DNA of 64,000 nucleotides from Blepharisma japonicum (Eukaryota; Ciliophora; Heterotrichea; Heterotrichida; Blepharismidae), in contig CATKHK010000051.1 of the NCBI GenBank assembly GCA_949751835.1, forward strand, positions 62,001 through 126,000, read 5' to 3'. Of the stretch, positions 32,788 to 43,814 are shown piece after piece (the first letter of the stretch is position 1; each line of letters begins with the position of its first letter). A program made the position numbers and the translations under genes. Below the pieces are notes generated by a model. The model saw nothing but the letters and a program-made list of their open reading frames with translations, ran no database searches and was not told the origin of the DNA.

Positions 32788-33486
32788 AAAGTTAGTAGCA
32801 CTTACCCCCTGAATTAATAGCGTTGTATACCATAAAAACTTTCATAAATATATTATATGAAATTATTCACTAAATTTTTTTCATTTTTCAACATTTTCAT
32901 TTATATGAAAAGCTTTTTTATAAATTCCTAAGGAAGAAAATGATAAACTTAAAACTCAAAACCTAATAATGAAATTTCAATGGCTAAAGAGACTCAAAGA
33001 TAAAATTTAAAAATTTAGTAGAATATTACAGAAGAAAATACATTCTGGTCATGGCATTTGATACTTTATTAGAAAACAAGCATTCCATCCTAGAATATAG
33101 TCGAGAAAATGTGAAGCAAATTGAATTTTGAAAACATAATTCATAGATAGCACTTATAAAGTGCGTGATACATTTAGATGCATGATTTTTACTTTAACTG
33201 TATATTTAAATGGTTCTAATCTGGCATTCTTAACTAGATGAAGTATAATATTATGCTTAAGATAATTTGATGTATCTATCAGATGCTCAAGATTAAGAAT
33301 TAAAATCATGGCTTTATATCTTATCTTAAACCAAATTCTAATATATTTAATCTCTTTTAAATGGCTATTCAATTGTATGGCATTATAAAGAATTTAATCT
33401 AGTAATTATTTTAATTTTCCATAATAAAATAATTAATATAAATTTTTATGGGCTTAATTTTTAAATAGATATTAATTAAGATATCT
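32788..33486. other. Long convergent intergenic region
   Basis: 699 AT-rich bases between two convergent kelch-type genes. It holds a small perfect inverted repeat GCACTT-ATA-AAGTGC (about 33150-33164). A minus-strand frame at 33154-33372 is low-complexity and was not called. Confidence 0.45.
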
Positions 33487-35025
33487 TTAAATAAGTTGAT
33501 CTTTAGTTAAAGTCTTATCTTCTAAGTTGAATTTATAATAAACTATTTCGTCTTTATGCAATAGACCAAAATAAATGATATCTTCTTTCCAAGTGCAAAA
33601 TACCTGTGAAGAAGATTTTAATTTGCAATTGCAAATAGCTTGTCAATTGTATTCATTTTCCTGCATCTCATATATCAATTTATAATTATCAATTAAAAAT
33701 ATTTTTGAGTCCGTTGACAAAAACAATTTCGGTCCACTTGTTAAATTGTTAGATTTTATCTCTGAAAAACTTTCAATATTAAAATCAAACTTATGAAAGA
33801 TGCCATGGCTTAGGCCAGCTATCAAAACTGAATTGCCATAAATTACGCAAGAGCATCCAAATAAATCTTTAGGCAATCTCCCTAATTCAGTTCATTTAGC
33901 TTTAACGAGATCATATTTGTATCCTCTGGTATCTCTTAAATCTCTTCCAAATAAATAAATAAAATTCTCATGATAAATTCCACCTATAAAATCGTGTATA
34001 AATAATGATTGAATTTTCTTGATAGAGAAATTCGTAATATCCAATATATAATTACTCTTTCCTCCTGAAAACAACTTGAAATTAGGCAACTTTATTAAGA
34101 AACCTAAACTATGGGTCATTTCTTTGAAATCAATTGTTTTTAGAACTTGCAATTTTGAAATAACATTAAAAATGATTACATTCATTCATTTTCCATATGT
34201 GCTTGCAAAGTAAATACAATTATTATGATCCAAGCTATTAAATTCAATAGTTTTCTGATTTTCTTCTTCTATATTTTTGCATTTGCTCTCCATGCTACTG
34301 TATTTATTTGATAAATTCTTCAATTTATTATCAAATTCTTCTTCATAATTTTTCAAAAAAAAGTATTCGCCTTTATCTCCGTATAAGCTAAATAAATGCT
34401 CAAATTTTGTTTTTGCACCTTCTCATAGTAATTTAGCATCAACTGCTGCTATACTTAAGTTCGGTTTATTTAAGTGGCTTTGGAGCTGTTTTTCGTAGTA
34501 TGCAATACTGCATAGGGCTTCTTGAAAGTCTTGACTCCACTGTTTATTCATTTTAAAGTAATCATATTTATATTTTTCTCTACATTCATTCTTGAGAAAC
34601 TGGAACCCTGAACGATGAATATACTTTGTCACTACATAAATTGCTTCTTCTTTTGGCATAAATAAAAGCTCTTGAGTGTCTCTAATATTTTTACTCGATT
34701 TTTCTTCAAATGCTTGTATTGACTCAAGAAGCTTTATGCAATAATTTGAAAACGAATCAATTTTTTTGATATACGAATTTGACTTACTCATTATTTCTGC
34801 AACCTTTTTATTGACTTCTAGAATTTCTAAGTCTTTCTGCTTCGACATCTCTTCTATAGCTCAGGTAATTAAACCTATTATTTCTTTCTTCGTTTCATAA
34901 TTTACCTTTCTAGAAGCTCCTAATTCCACATTTCTCTGATTTCTATCCTTTCCAAGTATTTCAGCAAAGACACAGTCTAGAGCCACTTGGCAGTTTCTTG
35001 TCTTTTCAGAAAGCTGGATTTCCAT
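33487..35025 (-). CDS. Coiled-coil / kelch-like beta-propeller protein
   Basis: Single exon of 512 residues with TGA-coded Trp at several points (for example 34423-34425, 34186-34188 and 33877-33879, minus strand); stop TAA. Residues 1-270 are helical and rich in Lys and Glu (KKEIIGLITWAIEEMSKQKD, then a helical bundle ending SSMESKCKNIEEENQ). Residues 280-512 form kelch-like blades (FLIKLPNFKLFSGGKSNYIL, FIGGIYHENFIYLFGRD, YKYDLVKAKWTELGRLPKD, CSCVIYGNSVLIAGLSHG). The layout recalls ciliate B-box/kelch proteins without a visible B-box. A decayed relative lies directly upstream at 35230-35790. Confidence 0.75.
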
Positions 35026-35229
35026 TTTTTTCCACGTTAATTTTAAGATGAATTATGCTTTAGAGAATTTTCCCAACTATTAACTATTATAGGATATAAA
35101 GCATATTTTGCCGATTTAAATTAAAATTTAATCTAAAAATAGCTTAAATAATGATATTCATTTTTTAAGCAACTAAATTGATTGAAAACTATTTTTCCAA
35201 GCAATGATTTGGATTTAGGGTTGCATTGA

Positions 35230-35790
35230 ACTCAAGCAAAACTTATAGTGCCTTACATCTTTATCAAATAGCAACCCAAAATGGATCAAGCCTTCAGTAT
35301 TTATATAAAATATTGCAAATTGCTTTTAGTAACTGCAAATCAATTTTGGACTCATTCTCTTGCATTTCATATCTCGTTTTCCATGATCAATTAAAAGCAC
35401 ATTAGAATTACATGTAATCATTATTTGTGTAATAATCAATTTTTATTCCAGAATACCTTTCAATATTAAGATCATGCCTCTAAATTTGATTTTTACCTAA
35501 TTTCATTAAAGTGGAATTTTTATTATAACACAGGAATCTCTTGATAATTTTGTGGTAAAGATTCTATTTTCTTCCATTTATTATTAATCAAGCCATATTT
35601 GTGAGCTGAGGCTCTTTTATCATTATAATCTCTTAAATGCATAATCAAATTCTCATGACAAACCACCAAATATATAAGTTTTGATAGGCAGCGATTTGAT
35701 TGTTTTATATCAAATGTTTATGTATTAATTATATTAGCATTGGTACCTTCTAAAGATAAGCAGAAATTAAGCAATTGGATAAGGATAGAT
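35230..35790 (-). pseudogene. Decayed paralogue of the kelch-like gene
   Basis: No open frame, but the DNA aligns by eye with the 3' half of the intact gene at 33487-35025 in the same strand. Matching stretches are ACATCTTTATCAAATAGCAA against TCGTCTTTATGCAATAGACC, TCTTGCATTTCATATCT against TCCTGCATCTCATATAT, ACCTTTCAATATTAAGATCA against ACTTTCAATATTAAAATCAA, and CAAATTCTCATGACAAACCA against AAAATTCTCATGATAAATTC, in the right order. Many small insertions, deletions and stops are present throughout, so this is an old duplicate. The edges are approximate; the counterpart of the coiled-coil half is missing. Confidence 0.75.
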
Positions 35791-36442
35791 TGCTTATATT
35801 TCTGGCTTGTCAAATATAATTTCCATTTAATCAGAAAGTATGTTGACATGTCTTACTTCATTTAGCCACGACAGAAAAGATGAAATTCTAAACTGCTTTA
35901 ATTATCAAAATCGCTAGCCATTAAAATCAAACCCAGTCCACGTGAGGTATTTAATTAAATCTCCATTTAATCTTGTTTAATGCTTGAGAGCTGAGCAGCA
36001 GCCTTTTTATTAGAATGTAGTAGGACTCAGCTTTGAATGTTCAAAGTTAGCGGCAGCTTGGATATATTAAGAAAATTTTTTACTTGCTCACTCAGAACTG
36101 CTTAAATTACAAATTTTGGTTATATAACTGCTGGCGATCTCTTATGCTCGTTGTTGTGAGAGTCTATAACTCATATGCTAAGTAAACAAGCTAACTCCAA
36201 ATACAATACCACATCCTTTTGCAAGGATTCAACCATGATGTGCTTTTCAGAGCTCCCAGTTGCTATGAAGAAAGCATACTAAAATGCAAGCAGTCGAGGA
36301 TCAGAGATTCTTTTATTTGCACATATCACACTAATTTTTTTACTTTTGAGAGAGTTTTTGCATAAATATCCCGAATTCGAGCATAATTTTTAAAATTCAT
36401 TAGGAAAATGGCTAAAATTATTTTAAATCGCAACAAATTATT
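35791..36442. other. Gene-poor region upstream of the kelch pseudogene
   Basis: 652 bases with somewhat higher GC than other spacers and no open frame. It might be further gene remnant, but I could not match it to anything. A small hairpin ATCCTT-TTGC-AAGGAT lies near 36214. Confidence 0.4.
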
Positions 36443-39031
36443 TTATGAGTACAAAAACATAGATAATAATTGATTTCTTTGGGTTGGCAAAATCTTCACA
36501 CTTGGATTATATTCGCCTGCATTTTCCATCTCCATAAAATGAGTTAACGGCTCAGTAAACAGTTTAGCTAAAAACACAGCTGTGAGTCCATTATATAAAC
36601 TGTTATCTATATAATTTTTCAAAAAATCTATAATATACAAAAAATTTTTCATTGATATTTGGTCTAAATTATTCATCAGATAATTTCTTGCTGCAGGAAA
36701 TGAATTTGCTTGGAAAATCTGACAAGCTTCTGAAACTAATTCAGGCAAAAGTAGAGGCTGCTCCAAACAGTCTAAAAATTCTAATAATATATTCGACATA
36801 GAAAAAATATCTGCATCTTCCCTAAATGATTCTCCAGTATCAAGTGCTCATCGAATATCTTTTTTTATCTCGGTATCCCCAGCTTCTTGGAAAATCCCTT
36901 TTTCGCGATATCCTTTTGATTTCAAAAACTCAACCATCCTTGCCAACTCTTTTGGGATTTCCATAGCTATTTTTGATTTATCTGCAAAAACTGATAGCTT
37001 TTCGTTCAGTGATGCTATTGGCTGCGGAATTTTTATAAGATTTTGGATAGTCGCTCCAAAGCAAGAACCATTAATTTTACATTGAATTTCTATAAAAAAA
37101 TCTGATCCACCTTTTACTCCTAAAACAAAAATGCAATTAGTGTACTCTGGGTTTTTATTTAATTTTCGTGTTTGGTTTTTTCCAAAATAAATGCTCAGTT
37201 TAATCTCTTCTATTTGACGAGAAATTAAAGTACCTTCTTCTGGCATAACAGTAAGCCAACTCTTATGGAGACCCAAGTCTCGATTATGCTTTACCTCAAA
37301 TTTTAAAACATTTGCTCCTACATTTTCTATAGTCAACACTTTTGTGAGCAAAGTTTTATAGCGAACTCCAGTAATTTCGACAAAATTTTCTGAAACTTTC
37401 AGCTTGGGCATGCTTTCATGGTGCATGTTGTCAACAGTTTTATATACTTCACTTTTTACTTGATCGAATAACAAAGGGTCTGTATGCTTTGCTGGCACCA
37501 TAAAACTACCAAATACTGGCTTATGGTCACTTTGGATTATATAATTGCAGATTCCATATCGCATTAAAAACGCTTCACCTCTTCACAATATCCGATCACA
37601 TCAAGCTGGGTCTCTTTTATTGTTTGTATTAAATTGATTAGTCGTGCCAATCCGATATTTAAAACTTGGCATAAAATCTATTTTTCCTTCGTGAAATTCA
37701 GCTAATATGTCATTTTCTCTTTTTTCCATGTATAGCTGATCATATTCGAGCAATTCAGAAAAATTTTTTGCATAGATTTTATTAATAATGCTGTCAGTTG
37801 ATAAATTATTAAGTCGATAATTTAAATCACCCGCTCAAAAAATAAAATCATGCTCATATACATTCCTGAATTCTTTACTACTTAATACAAATTTTCCTTC
37901 TTTCGATATTGTTTTTATTTGTTCATTCCTAAGCTTAGCTTGGTTTTTATGCGCTGCGAGATGGCAATTAATTATGCATACACTCGATTCAAATAAATCA
38001 AATCTCATGCAAATCGCGCCTTTATTCCCAACATATCCCTTAAATCCTAATTTTACACAGGACGATTTTATTTCATTAATATAATCTCTCATGCTGAATT
38101 TTACAAAAATCATTGTTAAAAGACCCATCAGATGTTCGTCTCCTACCTAAATATCTCTTACTATTGTATACTGATTCCCTGGAAATGAGTCATTAATCTG
38201 ATTGCAAATATGAGACATCCAATTCCTCATTCTTACATCGTCGCCTACAATGTTTTTTGGGCTGAGTTCACACATTTCTTGCAAACAAATTACAATCACA
38301 TCAGGGGATTGTTCAGGCTCCAAATACACATCATTTTGGCAGCAGAACCACAAAAATAAATCTTCGCTTGGTCCTTTCCCAGCTGTATTTCAAGTCCCTA
38401 TAATCATTTTTATATCCCTGATTTCTGTATATTCAGTTTCCCTTATTTTTAACTGGTCTTTTATATAAGCATTCATCATATCTTTTCCATAATGTTCTGG
38501 TAACAGTGCATTTGATATTTTTTGTATAGAGTTATTTTCTGTGTTATATTCTATTGATCTTACTTGTATAGGTATCGCTGATTCATAGTACCACATCCAT
38601 TTATGTGAGTTAGATAGGGCATGGAATGGTTCTCTTTGATACCTTGATACCTCTTCTATATGCTTTATAAGCGTATTGATTAATTTTTTATTATTTGTAG
38701 TGATATCTCAGAGAGTTGCATCATAAGTCAGCCAGCGAAATAAAAATCCATCTGATTTTGGAATTATTTGGATTTCTTTTGTGAGAGGAAGCACTATCAG
38801 AAGTTCAAGTCCGCCGCTGAGAGAAAAGATTTTTCGAGGGCGGAATAAGAAAATTCTGAATAAAAATTACGCTTGCTCATATGGGCAGGATTTATTTGAT
38901 ACTAGTGCAAAAAAGCATTCCTTGGGTTTTCCTTTGTATTGAGTTGTGACTATTTCAAGCTATATTAAGAATACTTTTAATAAGTTTTCTGAATTCCTAA
39001 GCCTATTTTGAACCGTCTTGACTGGGTTCAT
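36443..39031 (-). CDS. OCRL/INPP5B-type inositol polyphosphate 5-phosphatase (5-ptase, ASH, RhoGAP)
   Basis: Four exons (39031-38975, 38959-38871, 38855-38162, 38146-36443) with 15-nt introns at 38960-38974, 38856-38870 (ending CAG) and 38147-38161; 847 residues against 901 in human OCRL. N-terminal 120 residues resemble the PH domain. The phosphatase shows GTWNTAGKGPSEDL, VICLQEMCEL, GNKGAICMRFD, NCHLAAHKNQ, FWAGDLNYRL, PAWCDRILWRG and SDHKPVFGSF, with four of the Trp encoded by TGA. An ASH domain follows (about 520-640), then a RhoGAP-like domain (EKGIFQEAGD, LVSEACQIFQ) that ends at the TAA. The enzyme dephosphorylates PI(4,5)P2 on endosomes, Golgi and cilium base. The GAP Arg appears absent (FQEAGD in place of FRxxG), as in OCRL. 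Confidence 0.93.
38856..38870 (-). other. 15-nt intron with CAG acceptor
   Basis: GTAATTTTTATTCAG (minus strand). Splicing joins CPYEQA to IFLFRPRKIF; without it an in-frame TAA ends the model. Most introns here end in TAG, so CAG is the minority form. Confidence 0.75.
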
Positions 39032-39388
39032 TTGTTAGCTTTTTGAGATAAATATTAAATATGTAGTGAAGATTTTCATTAAAAGGGATTTTTTTATAGT
39101 GAGGATTAGAAGACTGAAATATTACTATAAGGTCGAATAAGCACACAGTTCAAAGATAAGCTATTAGATTAATAAAATAATTCATTATAAAAAATTTCAG
39201 AAAATTATCATAAAATTCGAAATATTCTTCTAAGTTTGCAAATAAAGAAATATTCAGCAGATTTCTACTTGTGCAATAAATTTATATCAACAACTATTAG
39301 TTATTTGTACTAAGTTAGCATAGCAAAGTGAAATTTATAATTAATTTCCACTTTAATTTAGTCAAAATTTGAATTATTTTCATTCAAA
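39032..39388. other. Divergent intergenic region
   Basis: 357 AT-rich bases holding the promoters of the OCRL-type gene (minus) and the TMEM237-like gene (plus). No discrete element seen. Confidence 0.45.
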
Positions 39389-40567
39389 ATGGCACAATCA
39401 AATCCACTTATGCGAAGATCTAAACTTCCTCCTATCAGTGGACAAGCTACAACAGGCGACATTCAAGATCGATTAAAAACAATGCAAAATCCTGCAGCAT
39501 TACTATTATCATATGCAAAATTAAATGGGCAAAATATAACCTTAAATCGCCCTAGACAAACCAAAACATCCGCGCCAGTTCATATCGCAATTTCTCAAGA
39601 TGACCAATTACCTACTGATTTTGTAGAGGGTAAAGAACCATATGAAAATATTGCATTTGCTCCTTTAAACCAAGACCCTGAAGGAATTTATACATTCGTG
39701 GAAAGTAATTTCTACTTAGATATGAAAACTGGGAATTTTAGAAGATTTCTTAACAATAATTTAGTTATAAAAGAAGCGAAACCTGTTTACACTTCTGTTT
39801 CTGAAGAAGAAAAAGAAGCAAGCGTATATATGAAGTTGGAAGATTTAAGTTTTTTTATTCACAGATTTTTCTTGTTTCTTCAAGGTATATGTGGAGGCTT
39901 AGGAATAGTTCATATTTATTTGCTGTTATCTAATTTCGATGATATTGAATTTTTGGATTTTTATGCGCAACATGCGGTACCAATTGGAACACTCTTCCAT
40001 ATTGTTGTGTTTTTATCATTAGTCGGAGCAATTCATAGAGTGATTTCAGAAAAAAATCATTGTAATTAATATTTAGACACTGTAATCTCAAGAACTGAAG
40101 TAGACTATGACACTAGCAAGCATAGAATGCCATATTGCATAGCTATGGTTTGCACAATTTGCTATGCAATTGCTTATATTTTTGTGACAGCTTGTGCAGC
40201 TTTTGCGTCTAGGATGTATTTTAATGATAAAAATTACCAGCATTCTTGGAAATCTAATGTAGACTCAAGCATTTCAGATGGGCTTAAAAGCTGGAGATGG
40301 CTAATGATAATTGCAGACGCTTTAATAATTCTTGCGTGGATTATTTGGTCAATGCAAAGTAATTGGAATATTGGTACACTATATAGGATGGAACTTGAAG
40401 CTCTGAAACGAAAAGAAGAAGCCACTGTTGTTAGCTATTTACAAAAGATTTATCGCCACTTATTTTATGGAAATCCATATTTACCTTCTGGAGTTTATAC
40501 TATTAATGATACCAAAGAGGAGAGTCCAACAAAAGAAAAGGCTGAAAAGGAAATCAAAAAACTATAA
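39389..40567 (+). CDS. TMEM237-like four-pass membrane protein
   Basis: Two exons, 39389-40061 and 40077-40567, with the 15-nt intron GTAATTAATATTTAG; 387 residues, stop TAA. A disordered N-terminal 170 residues (MRRSKLPPISGQ, then TFVESNFYLDMKTGNFRRFL) precedes four helices: RFFLFLQGICGGLGIVHIYL, TLFHIVVFLSLVGAIHRVI, CIAMVCTICYAIAYIFVTAC and WLMIIADALIILAWIIWSMQ. The pattern F-QG-x-x-G-x-x-x-VH in helix 1, the conserved acidic loop and the helix order resemble TMEM237, a ciliary transition-zone protein (JBTS14 in humans). The assignment rests on topology plus a few residues, so another four-pass family is possible. Ciliary function would make sense beside the OCRL-type gene with which it shares a divergent spacer. 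Confidence 0.55.
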
Positions 40568-40921
40568 TTATATAAAATCGTTCTAATTAAAATTTTGCTT
40601 ACTTTTTGTTTATAAAGTATTATAGTAAATTCAATATTTTTGTATTTGTTTATTTTAATTTATAAATAAGATCATTGATTTATCATAAGCCTTTAATATT
40701 CGAGAATTATCTCAGTTATTAAACCCTAAGATTTTATAATAAATTTTCATAGAAAATAAGATATTGATACTTAATTTATATTTTATCGGACAAATATGCA
40801 CTCAACACCCTAAATTTCTTAAAGTTGTAATTAACTCAGTCCAATTGTTTGAATATCTTTATCCTCCAATTCGAAGAAAATTATCATATGATTTTGTATA
40901 TTCTTGAATATTTTCTAATAA
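40568..40921. other. Intergenic spacer
   Basis: 354 AT-rich bases between two same-strand genes, nothing recognised. Confidence 0.45.
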
Positions 40922-41755
40922 ATGGAGAGTTCTCGGGTCCGTGCTGTTCTATTCAAGAATGAGCAGCATCCAACTGATGCACATCAAATTTTAATCAGTC
41001 CCAACATAAGTAAAGAAGAGTTACTGCATTTGGCATCAGAGCAGCTTGGAATTTCAGCAAAAAAAATCTTTTCTGAAACAGGGCTCCTTTTAAACTCAGT
41101 CAACTCTATATCAGATGGCACCACGTTTTACATCTCTCAAGGTGAAAATTTCCAAGTAAAATCATCTTCAAGCCCACAAAAAACTAGCAAAAAATACGTG
41201 ATTTGTTTATTAGGCGCAGCGGCTGTAGGAAAATCAGCGATAACCTTGAGATATGTGTCTAATAAATTTGTAAGGGACTATGATCCAACAATTGAGGATT
41301 ATTATACCAAAAATGTGGTAATTGATAATGAGCCGACAGTGATATCAATTTTAGATACAGCGGGCATGGAAGATTACTCACCTTTAGTTGATGATTGGAT
41401 TGATAATAAAGACGGGTTTATTTTGGTTTACTCAGTAGAACTCCCTGATTCGCTAACAAGATTGAGATTTTTTAGAGATAAAATATTGCATAGATATCAG
41501 CGTCAAGGAAATAAAGGGCCAGTCACAGTTATGGCAGCTAATAAAATAGATATTCCTAATAGAAATGTATCAGCTGAAGAAGGAAGAAAAGTAGCAGAAG
41601 AGCTTGATATGAAGCAATTTGAAGTGTCCGCTGCTACTGGTCAAGGAATCGATGACGTTTTTGCTGATATAATAAGAGTGCTTAGATCAAGAAGGGTTGT
41701 TCAAAAAAAAGAAAGTAAAGAATCCTGGTTTAAAAAAGCATGCAGCCTTCTTTAG
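40922..41755 (+). CDS. Doublecortin-like domain fused to a Ras-family GTPase
   Basis: Single exon of 277 residues, stop TAG. Residues 5-80 (VRAVLFKNEQHPTDAHQILI ... LLNSVNSISDGTTFYISQGE) have the doublecortin pattern: a strand with Asn, a helix, then L-N-S-V-x-x-I-x-D-G-x-x-Y/FYxxxGE. Residues 92-265 are a Ras domain: GAAAVGKSA P-loop, FVRDYDPTIEDYY switch I, ILDTAGMEDY switch II, ANKID and SAATG. The C-terminus is CSLL, a CaaX box ending in Leu that predicts geranylgeranylation. At the positions equivalent to Ras Gly12, Gly13 and Gln61 the residues are Ala, Ala and Met, which should lower intrinsic GTP hydrolysis. DCX domains bind microtubules, so a membrane-tethered microtubule-linked GTPase is a reasonable guess. 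Confidence 0.85.
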   Translation: MESSRVRAVLFKNEQHPTDAHQILISPNISKEELLHLASEQLGISAKKIFSETGLLLNSVNSISDGTTFYISQGENFQVKSSSSPQKTSKKYVICLLGAAAVGKSAITLRYVSNKFVRDYDPTIEDYYTKNVVIDNEPTVISILDTAGMEDYSPLVDDWIDNKDGFILVYSVELPDSLTRLRFFRDKILHRYQRQGNKGPVTVMAANKIDIPNRNVSAEEGRKVAEELDMKQFEVSAATGQGIDDVFADIIRVLRSRRVVQKKESKESWFKKACSLL

Positions 41756-42348
41756 ATATAAAAGTAATTACTCAAATTTAAATTATGCGCACTTGGAAGA
41801 TAGTAATATTTATACCTTGCTTTGCTTCATTTTTTTAATTTAGTTATCTTTAACTCTAGTATATATTTTCATAGTTATGATTTTAGCTATATTCAATGTG
41901 ATAAGAAAATTGACCTTATAAAAATATATTTAAAAGAGCGAATATTAATGAAAATGGAACAAGATTGGCAGTTTTTTATTTAAATTTATAAAGATAATAA
42001 TTAATAGGATAAACCCAGCAGTCTTTTTAAATAGTAAAATTCTTTATGAAAAAACTTACATTTACTAGATTAAATTTTCAAATATATAATATCTATTAAA
42101 TTAAGTTTATTAATCTTTTTCTGAAAAGGGTCTATCATTATGCATCTCTCCATAAATGGAACTAATTTTAAATAAAAAGGAAGAGTTCAATTTTGAATTT
42201 ATATATGATTGACTGGACATTTTTCATTTTTATGAGCCCAGATTTGCAATAATAAAATAGATTATGCAATTTCGTTTAATTTAAAAATCTGGAATTGGCT
42301 ATTTTGCAGTTCTAATTTTAAATAACTTAAATTAAGTTATATTTAAAA
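41756..42348. other. Convergent intergenic region
   Basis: 593 AT-rich bases between two convergent genes. No gene or remnant recognised. Confidence 0.45.
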
Positions 42349-42822
42349 CTATCTGAATTTGGCATTTTGATACTTATGAATAATTTGATTGCACGTTTTC
42401 ATATGCGTACTCAGCGCATATTTTATTTTAAACTTTTTCCCACAGTAGTCACATGCGAATGGCTTTTTTCCGAGATCATGCATTTTTCCATTATGCTGCT
42501 TGAGACCTCTAAAAGAAATAAAGCTTCTTTGGCATTCTTCACATGCGTATTTAAAGCTTCCAGATACTTCTATTTCTGGTTCATCAAGGTTTAAATCCAG
42601 TTGGCTTTCGATTTCTTTCTCTTCTTTTTTTATCATGTCTATAGACTTTTCGTGAATGTGATATCCAAGTTCTTTATATGACCCAAAAGCTAAAATGCAG
42701 TGGGGGCAAGGGAATAAAGAAGAGGCTTGCTTATATGAAGCATTCAAAGTTAGCGGTTCTGGTAGTTCTTGATTTCTATCGATGCTTATGGCGTTTGAGT
42801 TGGTTTCCATATTTATAGCCAT
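42349..42822 (-). CDS. Small C2H2 zinc-finger protein
   Basis: Single exon of 157 residues, stop TAA. Three C2H2 fingers are visible: FPCPHCILAFGSYKELGYHI with H at the end, YACEECQRSFISFRGLKQHN then KMH, and FACDYCGKKFKIKYALSTHM ending in a Cys (C2HC form: THMKTC). The second and third fingers are joined by a linker LGKKPFA, close to the TGEKPF linker of DNA-binding Kruppel-type fingers. An acidic segment (LDLNLDEPEIEV) lies between the first and second fingers. It is likely a transcription regulator. Two alternative starts (42822 and the Met at residue 5) cannot be separated. Confidence 0.85.
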   Translation of the reverse strand: MAINMETNSNAISIDRNQELPEPLTLNASYKQASSLFPCPHCILAFGSYKELGYHIHEKSIDMIKKEEKEIESQLDLNLDEPEIEVSGSFKYACEECQRSFISFRGLKQHNGKMHDLGKKPFACDYCGKKFKIKYALSTHMKTCNQIIHKYQNAKFR

Positions 42823-43814
42823 TTACCTTATGCTTTTAGTTAATATTAGTTTTCATAGCTGGCTTAAAATAGCCAAATTTTAAATAAAAAATTCCCAAAC
42901 ATACTCTATTTGTAAAAATATTTTTAAACTTTGAATTTATTGATGGCTTGCAAAAGGATTAAAACAGATATTTTAGCTCACTTAAGAAAATCTATTGTTT
43001 TTTCACTCATTTATAAACTGCAAAAATTTTATATTGAAAAACAAGTAATATTCTTATTTTTCAAAGATAAAATAAGAATAAACTATTTCTTATGATTTTT
43101 TCAGCTGACTTCTATGCGATCAAATATTTACAGGCTTTACTGTATCCATATTGATACTTATTATATTTATGAGACCCAACATTTATTTCATTTGCAATAA
43201 TAACTTTCCTTTTAGGGAACAAGCAAAATATAGTGAAAAAACTTCTTTTTAGGAAATACAAACTTTCTATTAGCAAAAATATTTATATATTAAATTTCAT
43301 GTATATTAACTGATTCAGGGTCGACTTTTTTATAAATTCCTACAATAAAATTTAAAGTAATAAGAAAGTGAAACGTTCAAAAGAATATTTTTATTTTAAT
43401 ATGGTAAATGCCTAACCATTTGGAATCCAGAAGTTCTACCTTAAAAGTTAATCCAAATTAAGAAAAAATATAAAATAGACTCAATTTGTAAACTGACATT
43501 AAACTGCTAGAAAATTACTATTTCTTTTATAAATAGAGAATTATATACAGTCAATACTTGTGAAAATATATTTCTTATACATTCTGAATATAGCACTTTA
43601 TTTAATGATTAATAATATAAAATTAGTCTATTTGATAGTGTAAAGGAGAAAAAAATTACAGTTTGATAGAGGGAATAAGCCTTAACTTATGATTAGAATT
43701 TCTAAATCATATAAGCTTTTCCCAAATTCTAGTGAGAATATTTTTAAAGCTTTAAGATTTGTTTAAGATAATATAGAAAATAAACCCTTTAATTTTTAAA
43801 ATGTAAAACTATTT
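42823..43814. other. Longest gene-free region (992 bases)
   Basis: AT-rich DNA with no coding frame between the C2H2 gene and the guanylyl cyclase 3' end. The one clear structure is a perfect inverted repeat at 43049-43080. I found no RNA gene or gene remnant. Confidence 0.5.
43049..43080. repeat. Perfect 12-bp inverted repeat, 8-nt loop
   Basis: Arms TATTCTTATTTT (43049-43060) and AAAATAAGAATA (43069-43080) are exact reverse complements around TCAAAGAT. In AT-rich DNA some such repeats arise by chance. Confidence 0.7.

Noticed and set aside
33154-33372. Minus-strand frame of 72 codons between the kelch genes
   Set aside because: No conserved feature, AT-rich spacer composition, would add a gene between two convergent 3' ends.
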